Of a DNA stretch of 17,207 nucleotides, positions 7,253 to 13,878 are shown piece after piece (position 1 is the first letter of the stretch; every line of letters starts with the position of its first letter). The notes below the pieces were generated by a model that did no database searches, was not told the origin of the DNA, and was given only the letters and a program-made list of their open reading frames with translations. This stretch comes from an uncultured Alphaproteobacteria bacterium (GTDB lineage Bacteria; Pseudomonadota; Alphaproteobacteria; Rs-D84). The stretch spans positions 1-17,207 of the forward strand of contig CALXPA010000012.1 of the NCBI GenBank assembly GCA_944390185.1, in the 5' to 3' direction. A program made the translations under genes and the position numbers.

Positions 7253-7792
7253 ATCATTTCCGGGCGCTTTCGGGGGCGCAAATTACATCTGCCGCCGGGG
7301 GCGCGGCCAACACAAAACCGCGCGCGTGCCGCCGTGTTTAATATGCTGGCGGCTGGGTTGGTGGCGCCAGATGCGGCGCTGGGGGTGTGGGATGCCTTTG
7401 CCGGCAGCGGGGCGTTCGGTATCGAATGTCTGTCCCGATATCCGAATGCGGCGGTTGTCTTTACAGATATTTCGCCGGCGTCTGTGGCGACAATTAAAAA
7501 AAATCTGGGCGCGCTGGGCGGGAATGTGTCGGGCGTGGTGCACCAGATGAATGCCGTGGACGTGGTGGATACGTTCGGCCCAAATGCAGATTTGGTATTC
7601 ATAGATGCGCCGTATGATTCGGCGGGGATGGGGATGGCGCTGGTCCGGCAATTGACACAGGTGGCGCGCCCAGGGACGCTGGTCGTGTGGGAACAAGATG
7701 ACGCCGGTTCGTCCAATATGCCAGATGGATGGTGCGTGCTGCGCGATAAAAAGTATGGGCGCGCGCGTTTCATTATCGCACGGCGCGGATAA
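7235..7792 (+). CDS. rsmD: 16S rRNA (guanine(966)-N2)-methyltransferase RsmD-like
   Basis: A 185-aa class I SAM-dependent methyltransferase acting on 16S rRNA during 30S assembly. The RsmD signature is seen as IISGRFRGRKL (7-17), RPTQNRARAAVFNML (24-38), the SAM-binding motif I WDAFAGSGAFGIE (52-64) and VFTDIS (75-80). The catalytic motif IV appears as FIDAPY (122-127). Family members usually carry (N/D)PPY, so the first proline is replaced by alanine. Fold and target recognition look intact, and the change may be tolerated. No Shine-Dalgarno precedes ATG 7235, in line with a leaderless transcript. The gene diverges from tadA. No clear terminator follows, so reading through into rplY is possible. 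Confidence 0.92.
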   Translation: MNSKLQIISGRFRGRKLHLPPGARPTQNRARAAVFNMLAAGLVAPDAALGVWDAFAGSGAFGIECLSRYPNAAVVFTDISPASVATIKKNLGALGGNVSGVVHQMNAVDVVDTFGPNADLVFIDAPYDSAGMGMALVRQLTQVARPGTLVVWEQDDAGSSNMPDGWCVLRDKKYGRARFIIARRG

Positions 7793-7801
7793 ATAAAAAC
7801 C

Positions 7802-7830
7802 TTGATTTTTCAATAATTTTGATAAATAAT
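7802..7830 (+). promoter_or_regulatory. Promoter of rplY
   Basis: TTGATT (7802-7807), a 17-bp spacer and AATAAT (7825-7830). The predicted start near 7837 gives a leader of about 60 nt before the ATG at 7899. Confidence 0.55.
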
Positions 7831-7839
7831 ATGCGCCGC

Positions 7840-7863
7840 ATGACACCCTTGGAGGTCATGTAA
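7840..7863 (+). promoter_or_regulatory. Hairpin with start-stop codon pair in the rplY leader
   Basis: ATGAC (7840-7844) pairs with GTCAT (7855-7859). Between and within them lies GGAGG (7851-7855) followed by ATG TAA (7858-7863), a Shine-Dalgarno-like minimal start-stop element. The stem is only 5 bp plus a possible CC/GG, so a regulatory role for L25 synthesis is speculative. Confidence 0.25.
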
Positions 7864-7898
7864 CCATAATAACTGTAAGTAATCTTAAAGGATTGAAA

Positions 7899-8513
7899 AT
7901 GGCAATTAAATTAAATGCAAAAATTCGCGATCGTGTCGGCAAGGGGGCCGCGCGTGGCGTACGTAAAAATAAAAATATCCCCGCGGTTGTATATGGCGAA
8001 AAACAGGCGCCTGTGGCAATCGAACTGAATGGGCGTGAATTTGACGCGTTGCTGAAAATACCCAGCTTGCGTACAAAATTAATCGAAATTGATACAGATA
8101 ATGGACACGAAGATGCCATGCTGATGGACATACAATATCACCCAGTGTCTGATGCAGTGGTGCATGTCGACTTTAAGCGTATCGATGTTAAAAAACCAGT
8201 CGAAGTCAGTGTCCCTGTCGAGGTTGTTAATGCCGATGTGTCCAAGGGATTAAAACTGGGCGGCGTATTGAACTTTGCGGTGCGCAAGGTTGCGGTGCGT
8301 GGACTGGTCCATGATATCCCAGAAAAAATCGTTATTGATTTAGCGAACTTAAGCATTGGTGATTCTGTGCACGGATCTGATTTGAATCTGCCACAGGGTA
8401 TCGAATTGGGTCTGCACCAGGCGGAATTGGCGTTCGCAACAATCGGTGGTAAAATGCCAGACGAAGCCGATACAAACAAGGCGGCCGCGGCCGCAGCAGA
8501 TGCCAAAAAATAA
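7899..8513 (+). CDS. rplY: Large ribosomal subunit protein bL25 (CTC/TL5 long form)
   Basis: A 204-aa 5S-rRNA-binding protein of the 50S subunit. The N-terminal L25 domain (about 1-90) begins MAIKLNAKIRDRVGKGAARGVRKN and includes the IPAVVYGEKQAPVAIELNGREF strand region. The C-terminal TL5/CTC domain (about 95-185) contains VPVEVVNADVSKGLKLGG and DIPEKIVIDLANLSIGDSVHGSDLNLP. A short Ala/Asp/Lys tail ends the protein. The start is ATG 7899 with AAAGGA at 7887-7892; a TTG two codons earlier overlaps that site and is unlikely. It has its own promoter and a strong terminator, so it is monocistronic. Many bacteria pair this gene with pth, which is not adjacent here. Confidence 0.95.
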   Translation: MAIKLNAKIRDRVGKGAARGVRKNKNIPAVVYGEKQAPVAIELNGREFDALLKIPSLRTKLIEIDTDNGHEDAMLMDIQYHPVSDAVVHVDFKRIDVKKPVEVSVPVEVVNADVSKGLKLGGVLNFAVRKVAVRGLVHDIPEKIVIDLANLSIGDSVHGSDLNLPQGIELGLHQAELAFATIGGKMPDEADTNKAAAAAADAKK

Positions 8514-8535
8514 TAATGTGCATTCTGTATGTAGA

Positions 8536-8560
8536 ACCGTTCCAAATGGGACGGTTTTTT
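8536..8560 (+). terminator. Intrinsic terminator of rplY
   Basis: The stem ACCGTTCC (8536-8543) pairs with GGGACGGT (8548-8555) with one G-U, loop AAAT, followed by a T run that continues T-rich to about 8571. Confidence 0.85.
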
Positions 8561-8579
8561 ATTATTTTTTTCCTGTGGT

Positions 8580-8609
8580 CTTGAAATGGAATTTAATGTT
8601 CACTATATG
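8580..8609 (+). promoter_or_regulatory. dnaK promoter, heat-shock sigma (RpoH)-like and/or sigma-70
   Basis: CTTGAAA (8580-8586) followed, 18 bp after CTTG, by ACTATAT (8602-8608). This is close to the CTTG-N17/18-CYTATNT pattern that I recall for alphaproteobacterial RpoH. The same bases also read as TTGAAA, a 17-bp spacer and TATATG for the housekeeping sigma factor. The leader to ATG 8653 would be about 37 nt. Confidence 0.5.
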
Positions 8610-8652
8610 CTATGCGAACAAAAAGTATGCGATTTTTAGCAAGGAGTAAAAA

Positions 8653-10548
8653 ATGGCAAAAGTGTTAGGTATCGATTTGGGTACAACGAATTCCGCCATG
8701 GCGTTCATGGACGGTTCTGAACCAAAAATTATCGAGAATTCAGAGGGACAGCGTACAACACCGTCTGTGGTGGCGCTGACGTCGGGGGGTGAACAACTGG
8801 TGGGTATCACTGCGAAAAACCAGGCGGTTACTAATCCGGAAAATACAATATATGAAATCAAGCGTCTGATGGGATTGCGCTATGACAGTCCGGCGGTCAA
8901 AGAAATCGCGGCACGTGTGCCGTATAAAATCGTCGCCGGGGATAATGGCGATGCGTGGGTCGAAATGGATGGAAAAAAATATGCCCCGTCCCAGGTGTCG
9001 GCAATGATTTTGGCAAAGCTGAAAAAAGATGCCGAAGCGTATCTGGGCGAAACCGTTACAGATGCTGTTATTACTGTGCCGGCGTATTTTAATGATTCAC
9101 AGCGCCAGGCAACCAAAGACGCGGGGCGTATCGCGGGACTGAATGTTTTGCGTATCGTGAACGAACCCACGGCGGCGGCGCTGGCCTATGGTCTGGACAA
9201 GGATAAAAACGGCACAATCGCAGTGTACGATTTAGGTGGCGGTACGTTTGATATTTCTATCTTGGAAATCGTGGACGGTGTATTTGAAGTAAAATCAACC
9301 AATGGGGATACTGCGTTGGGTGGTTCTGACTTTGACGCCCGCGTGTTAAAGTATTTGATTGACGAATTTAAATCCCAGACAGGTATCGATTTATCAAATG
9401 ATAAATTGGCGTTACAGCGTCTGAAAGAGGCCGCAGAAAAGGCAAAAATTGAACTGTCGTCCAAGACAACAACGGATATTAACCTGCCGTTCTTGACGGC
9501 GGATGCCACGGGACCAAAGCACTTTAATACAACACTGACGCGTGCAAAGCTGGAATCATTGGTCGATGATCTGATTCAAAAAACAATTGAACCGTGTCGC
9601 AAGGCGTTAAAGGATGCGGGTCTGGATAAAGGACAGATTAATGAAGTTATTCTGGTCGGTGGGCAGACGCGTATGCCAAAAGTTCAAGAAACCGTCAAAG
9701 AATTCTTTGGACGTGAACCGCACAAAGGCGTAAATCCAGACGAAGTGGTTGCGTTGGGTGCGGCAATCCAGGGCGGTGTACTGAAGGGTGACGTCAAAGA
9801 CGTATTGTTGTTGGATGTGACACCGTTGTCACTGGGGATTGAAACTTTGGGTGGTGTGTTTACGCGATTGATTGACCGCAACACGACAATCCCAACGAAA
9901 AAGTCCCAGGTCTTTAGTACAGCAGAAGATAATCAGTCTGCGGTGACAATTCGTGTGTTCCAGGGCGAACGTGATATGGCGGCAGATAACAAATTGCTGG
10001 GGCAATTTAATCTGGAAGGTATCGCCCCTGCCCCGCGTGGTATGCCGCAAATCGAAGTGTCGTTTGATATTGACGCGAATGGTATCGTGCATGTGTCGGC
10101 CAAAGACAAGGGAACTGGCAAGGAACAGGCGATTTCTATTAAGTCTGATGGCGGATTAAGTGAAGATGAAATCAAGCGCATGGTCGATGAAGCCGCCGCC
10201 AATGCCGATGCAGACAAGAAAAAACGCGAACTGGCCGAGGCGAAAAATGCCGCAGAAACCGCCATATTCAGTATCGAAAAATCATTGAAAGAACATGGCG
10301 ATAAAATCAGTGCGGACGAAAAACAGGCCATCGAAGATGCAAAAAAAGAACTGGCCGATGAATTGGCCAAGACCGATGCAACCGCAGAAAGCCTGAAAGC
10401 CAAGACAGATGCGTTGGCGGAAAAAGCCATGAAATTGGGCGAAGCCGTATACAAGGCGTCCCAAGAAGCGGCTGCGGCGTCAGAAAATGCCGAAAACAAG
10501 GCAAATGATGACGGTGCACGTGATGCAGATTTTTCTGAAAAGAAATAA
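8653..10548 (+). CDS. dnaK: Molecular chaperone DnaK (Hsp70)
   Basis: A 631-aa cytosolic ATP-dependent chaperone. The nucleotide-binding domain (about 1-385) shows GIDLGTTNSAMA, the IYEIKRLMG loop, VITVPAYFNDSQRQATKDAG, VNEPTAAALAYG, the YDLGGGTFDISI phosphate-2 motif and EVILVGGQTRMPKVQ. The interdomain linker is DVLLLDVTPLSLGIET. The substrate-binding beta domain and helical lid follow (EDNQSAVTIRVFQGER, then KSDGGLSEDEIKRMVDEA). The C-terminus DARDADFSEKK is shorter than the common DAEFEEV...KK ending. AGGAG lies 6 nt before the start. No dnaJ follows; the gene stands alone with a strong terminator, so its co-chaperones must be elsewhere. It is likely induced by heat through an RpoH-type promoter. 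Confidence 0.99.
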   Translation: MAKVLGIDLGTTNSAMAFMDGSEPKIIENSEGQRTTPSVVALTSGGEQLVGITAKNQAVTNPENTIYEIKRLMGLRYDSPAVKEIAARVPYKIVAGDNGDAWVEMDGKKYAPSQVSAMILAKLKKDAEAYLGETVTDAVITVPAYFNDSQRQATKDAGRIAGLNVLRIVNEPTAAALAYGLDKDKNGTIAVYDLGGGTFDISILEIVDGVFEVKSTNGDTALGGSDFDARVLKYLIDEFKSQTGIDLSNDKLALQRLKEAAEKAKIELSSKTTTDINLPFLTADATGPKHFNTTLTRAKLESLVDDLIQKTIEPCRKALKDAGLDKGQINEVILVGGQTRMPKVQETVKEFFGREPHKGVNPDEVVALGAAIQGGVLKGDVKDVLLLDVTPLSLGIETLGGVFTRLIDRNTTIPTKKSQVFSTAEDNQSAVTIRVFQGERDMAADNKLLGQFNLEGIAPAPRGMPQIEVSFDIDANGIVHVSAKDKGTGKEQAISIKSDGGLSEDEIKRMVDEAAANADADKKKRELAEAKNAAETAIFSIEKSLKEHGDKISADEKQAIEDAKKELADELAKTDATAESLKAKTDALAEKAMKLGEAVYKASQEAAAASENAENKANDDGARDADFSEKK

Positions 10549-10566
10549 TCATAGATACTGTCACAC

Positions 10567-10598
10567 AAAAAAGCGCCCCGGACAGGGGCGCTTTTTTT
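10567..10598. terminator. Bidirectional terminator between dnaK and the 73-aa gene
   Basis: The stem AAAAAAGCGCCCC (10567-10579) pairs with GGGGCGCTTTTTTT (10585-10598) around a 5-nt loop. A-tract on one side and T-tract on the other make it work in both directions. The T run overlaps the stop codon of the minus-strand gene. Confidence 0.9.
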
Positions 10599-10818
10599 AA
10601 CGTTTGGGGTGTTCGCCCTGGTGTCGGGCGGCAGACAGCGCCGTTCGCAGGGACTGTTCGGCAATTTGACGCAATTTTTGCGCAAATGTGCGCATGTTCA
10701 TGGCGTCAGCCACACTGTCGGCGAAAATTTGGGATATGTATTCAATTTGGGTCGGTGCGATAATAAATACTTCGCTGGTTATATTTGACGGATTCAGGCG
10801 ATATGTTGGTTCTGGCAT
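10597..10818 (-). CDS. Small hypothetical protein (73 aa)
   Basis: A short minus-strand gene starting at ATG 10818, with GGGGGG about ten bases upstream, and ending at TAA 10599-10597 inside the shared terminator. The protein begins with a short strand-like part (VFIIAPTQIEYISQI) and continues as an amphipathic, basic helix (MNMRTFAQKLRQIAEQSLRTAL), then a polar tail. No membrane segment or signal is visible and I do not recognise a family. Its reality is supported by a strong consensus promoter with extended -10, the ribosome binding site, and correct placement against a bidirectional terminator. It diverges from secA; a functional link to SecA or DnaK is untested. Confidence 0.7.
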   Translation of the reverse strand: MPEPTYRLNPSNITSEVFIIAPTQIEYISQIFADSVADAMNMRTFAQKLRQIAEQSLRTALSAARHQGEHPKR

Positions 10819-10884
10819 AATGAAAATTCCCCCCGGATTTTGTAAAATAATTGCGTTTTCATACTTGTTTGTCTGTTTGTTTGC

Positions 10885-10912
10885 ATTATATCATAAAGTA
10901 TCTTGACCGCAA
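10885..10912 (-). promoter_or_regulatory. Promoter of the 73-aa gene
   Basis: On the minus strand TTGCGG (10912-10907), a 16-bp spacer and a perfect TATAAT (10890-10885) with an extended TGA in front. The leader to ATG 10818 would be about 60 nt. Confidence 0.6.
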
Positions 10913-10931
10913 GGTGCAAAATTGCTATACC
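10903..10931 (+). promoter_or_regulatory. Promoter of secA
   Basis: TTGACC (10903-10908), a 17-bp spacer and TATACC (10926-10931); the start would lie near 10938, about 20 nt before the ATG. A weaker second candidate is TTGTTT (10865-10870) with TATATC (10887-10892). The -35 overlaps the opposing -35 of the 73-aa gene. Confidence 0.55.
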
Positions 10932-10957
10932 AACAGGGAAAAAACAAGGAAAACAGC

Positions 10958-13567
10958 ATGTTCAAAAATGTTATCGGGAAATTATTGGGTTCGGCCAATG
11001 ACAGAATTGTGAAATCTTATGATAAAACGGTATCGCTGATAAACGATTTGGAACCAAAATATCACGCCATGTCGGACGAAGAATTACGTGCCCAGACAGA
11101 CGTGTTGCGTAAACGTCTGGCCGATGGGGAAAAAGAAAAAAATATATTGCCAGACGCGTTCGCCCTGGTGCGCGAGGCATCGGTGCGGTCAATTGGACTG
11201 CGGCATTTTAATGTCCAGATGATTGGGGGCATGGTGCTGACCAATGGTCAGATTGCCGAAATGAAAACAGGTGAAGGTAAAACGTTGGTCGCGACATTGG
11301 CACTGTATCTAAAGGCGCTGCACGGTCGCGGGGCCCACTTGATTACTGTGAACGATTATTTGGCGTCGCGCGACGCCGAATGGATGGGCCAGGTTTATCG
11401 TTTCTTGGGCATGACTGTCGGTATTATTCAACATGATATGACCGATGATGAACGGCGTGCGGCGTACGCATGTGATATTACGTATGTAACAAATTCTGAA
11501 CTGGGGTTTGATTATCTGCGTGATAATATGAAATTCTCTAAGGCCCAGCAAGTGCTGCGACCGTTGTTTTATGCCATCGTTGACGAAGTTGACAGTATTT
11601 TAATCGACGAAGCGCGTACGCCACTGATTATATCTGGGCCGGCCGAAGATACCAGTGAACTGTACGCCCAGGTTGATGCAGTTGTGGCGCAATTGGGGGC
11701 GGATGATTATAAAAAAGATGAAAAAGATCGCCATGTTACGTTGACCGATGTCGGTGTGGATACTGTGACGCGTTTGTTAAAGGCGGCAGGATTGCTGGTT
11801 GGGGATAATTTATACGCATCGGAAAATGCGGCGTTGGTCATGCATATCCAGCAATCGTTATTGGCACACCATCTATATCAGAAAAATGTTAACTATGTTG
11901 TGCGTAATGGCGAAATCTTGATTGTTGATGAATTTACAGGGCGCGTGATGACAGGACGCCGATTTGGCAAGGGACTGCACCAGGCTATCGAGGCCAAAGA
12001 ACATGTCCAGGTTCAACCAGAAAATCAAACTGTGTCCAGTATATCGTATCAGAATTTATTCCGCCTGTATCCGACGTTGTCTGGTATGACCGGAACCGCC
12101 ATGACCGAAGCCGCGGAATTCGAAGAAATCTATAAATTGCGCGTGGTATCTATCCCAACAAATCGGCCGGTGGCGCGTGTGGACCACCATGACGAAATCT
12201 ATCGTAACAAAGATGAAAAATACGACGCAATTATAAAACAAATTGCCGAATGTATGGAACGAAAGCAGCCGGTGTTGGTTGGAACCGTGTCAATCGAAAA
12301 GTCCGAAGAACTGGCCGCAATCGTACGTAAAAAACTGGGCATAGAACCAGCGGTTCTAAACGCAAAGCATCACGAGTCTGAAGCGAAGATTGTTGCCCAG
12401 GCCGGCGCCCCAGGTGCGGTTACAATCGCAACCAATATGGCAGGCCGCGGGACGGATATTAAATTGGGCGGAAATGCCGAGAATTTGATTGCAGAACTGT
12501 CGCTGGACGATCCGGAATATGATGCGAAAAAACAGGAAATATATAATCGTATCGAAAAAAACAAACGCCAGGTTTTAGATGCAGGCGGTCTGTATGTTAT
12601 CGGAACGGAACGGCATGAATCACGTCGTATCGATAACCAGTTGCGTGGGCGTTCTGGACGCCAGGGCGACCCCGGTGATTCTAAATTCTTTTTGGCGCTG
12701 GACGACGATTTGATGCGTATATTTGGTGCCGCGCGTCTGCAGGGTATGTTGACAACGTTAGGCCTGAAACCGGGCGAGGCAATAACGCACCCGTGGATAA
12801 CCAAAGCGTTGGAAAAAGCACAAAAGCGGGTCGAAGCCAGATACTTTGAATCGCGTAAAGAATTGCTGAAATACGACGATGTTATGAATGAACAGCGTGG
12901 CGTTGTGTACAAACAGCGCGACGATCTGATGGTGTCGGATAATTTGACGCCGTTGGCACACGAAATGATTGGCGATGTCGTCGAAATGATATGCGAAAAT
13001 AATATCCCGGAAAAAGCAACCCCGCCAGATTGGAATCTGCAAGGGGTTCATGATGCCATGATGCGGGCGTTCGCGCTGGATATTACTGATATAGAAAAGT
13101 GGAAAACAGACGAAACAATCACTGAACGTCGTGCGTATGAAACGCTGTATAATCTGGCAATGCGCCGGTATAATCACCAGGCGGAAAAATATGGGCCAGA
13201 ATTGATGCAGATGGCGTCACGACAAATGATGCTGGGGGCGTTGGATTCTGTGTGGAAACGTCATCTGCAGCAGATGGATTATTTGCAGACCGCAATCGGA
13301 TTGCGTGGGTATGCACAGAAAAATCCGCTGTACGAGTACAAGCGTGAAGCCCTGGATTTATTCCGCAATACGATTAATAATTTCAAGATTATGTCTGTGT
13401 CGTATATCTGTCGGATGGAATTGACACACGCTGATGTTGCCGCCACAGAACGCGAACGTGCGCAACATGACGCGTCGCTGAACCAGGCAGGTGAAGCCCG
13501 TCGAAATGCGCCATGTCCATGTGGTTCGGGACTGAAATACAAACACTGTTGTGGAAAGTTGAAATAA
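10958..13567 (+). CDS. secA: Preprotein translocase ATPase SecA
   Basis: An 869-aa motor that pushes unfolded preproteins through SecYEG at the inner membrane. The start is ATG 10958 with AAGGA seven bases upstream; the frame is open back to a TTG at 10922, which lacks such a site. Motifs in order are: Walker A MKTGEGKT (102-109), Walker B in VDEVDSILIDEA, the preprotein cross-linking region, LSGMTGTA, TNMAGRGTDI and RGRSGRQGDPGDSKFFL of the second ATPase half, the helical scaffold/wing, and a C-terminal zinc tail CPCGSGLKYKHCCG that binds SecB and lipid. Length is close to the family norm (about 900 in E. coli). It is monocistronic with promoter and terminator. It would export the signal-peptide proteins encoded near the start of the window. 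Confidence 0.99.
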   Translation: MFKNVIGKLLGSANDRIVKSYDKTVSLINDLEPKYHAMSDEELRAQTDVLRKRLADGEKEKNILPDAFALVREASVRSIGLRHFNVQMIGGMVLTNGQIAEMKTGEGKTLVATLALYLKALHGRGAHLITVNDYLASRDAEWMGQVYRFLGMTVGIIQHDMTDDERRAAYACDITYVTNSELGFDYLRDNMKFSKAQQVLRPLFYAIVDEVDSILIDEARTPLIISGPAEDTSELYAQVDAVVAQLGADDYKKDEKDRHVTLTDVGVDTVTRLLKAAGLLVGDNLYASENAALVMHIQQSLLAHHLYQKNVNYVVRNGEILIVDEFTGRVMTGRRFGKGLHQAIEAKEHVQVQPENQTVSSISYQNLFRLYPTLSGMTGTAMTEAAEFEEIYKLRVVSIPTNRPVARVDHHDEIYRNKDEKYDAIIKQIAECMERKQPVLVGTVSIEKSEELAAIVRKKLGIEPAVLNAKHHESEAKIVAQAGAPGAVTIATNMAGRGTDIKLGGNAENLIAELSLDDPEYDAKKQEIYNRIEKNKRQVLDAGGLYVIGTERHESRRIDNQLRGRSGRQGDPGDSKFFLALDDDLMRIFGAARLQGMLTTLGLKPGEAITHPWITKALEKAQKRVEARYFESRKELLKYDDVMNEQRGVVYKQRDDLMVSDNLTPLAHEMIGDVVEMICENNIPEKATPPDWNLQGVHDAMMRAFALDITDIEKWKTDETITERRAYETLYNLAMRRYNHQAEKYGPELMQMASRQMMLGALDSVWKRHLQQMDYLQTAIGLRGYAQKNPLYEYKREALDLFRNTINNFKIMSVSYICRMELTHADVAATERERAQHDASLNQAGEARRNAPCPCGSGLKYKHCCGKLK

Positions 13568-13570
13568 AAG

Positions 13571-13592
13571 CGGGGCACCTGCCCCGTTTTTT
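13571..13592 (+). terminator. Intrinsic terminator of secA
   Basis: CGGGGCA (13571-13577) pairs with TGCCCCG (13580-13586), loop CC, followed by TTTTTT (13587-13592), three bases after the secA stop. Confidence 0.88.
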
Positions 13593-13631
13593 ATTTGTCA
13601 CCATAGTTCCCGAGAGTATTTTATTTTGTTA

Positions 13632-13750
13632 CCCCGCGGCCCGGGCCCCGCGCGACGTGTCGCGTGGGTGGATGCAGACCGCGGGGGCTAGGTCATAGGA
13701 GCCGTCGCGCAGCGACACAAATAATATTGTCTGTGCTGGCGCACAGGACA
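13632..13750. repeat. GC-rich nested palindromes in intergenic region
   Basis: This stretch is part of the 311-bp gap between secA and the phosphofructokinase-like gene and holds no convincing gene. It contains CCCCGCGG (13632-13639) pairing with CCGCGGGG (13679-13686) and enclosing CGCGAC/GTCGCG (13651-13656/13659-13664). It also has GTCGC/GCGAC (13704-13708/13712-13716) and TGTCTGTGC (13728-13736) opposite GCACAGGACA (13741-13750). The base composition is clearly richer in GC than the flanks, which suggests an inserted repeat-type element or a highly structured transcript end. Confidence 0.55.
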
Positions 13751-13760
13751 CCTATTCACC

Positions 13761-13870
13761 TGGATCCCGTGGTCAAGCCACGGGATGACAAAGAATGGAG
13801 AATGCCGCGTCGCGGGATGACAGATAAGAAGAACGCGGGGACCAGGGTACACGGAGATGACAGAGGATTG
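13761..13870. repeat. Alphaproteobacterial-type dispersed palindromic repeat (RPE-like)
   Basis: ATCCCGTGG (13764-13772) and CCACGGGAT (13778-13786) form a perfect 9-bp stem with loop TCAAG. The word GATGACA then recurs three times (13784-13790, 13816-13822, 13856-13862), in similar surroundings (GGGATGACA, then a purine-rich GAATGG/GAAGAA run). The TGTCATCCCGTGGCTTGACC form on the minus strand is, from memory, the style of dispersed repeats in Rickettsiales and relatives; exact family membership is not established. Confidence 0.5.
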
Positions 13871-13878
13871 GGAATGCG

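Noticed and set aside
6877..7773. A 298-aa minus-strand open frame across tadA and rsmD
   Set aside because: It covers the divergent promoter and two well-supported genes; no start signal.
13761..13870. A CRISPR array, suggested by the three GATGACA repeats
   Set aside because: The repeated word is 7 bp with degenerate flanks and unequal spacing (32 and 40 bp), and no cas gene is present.
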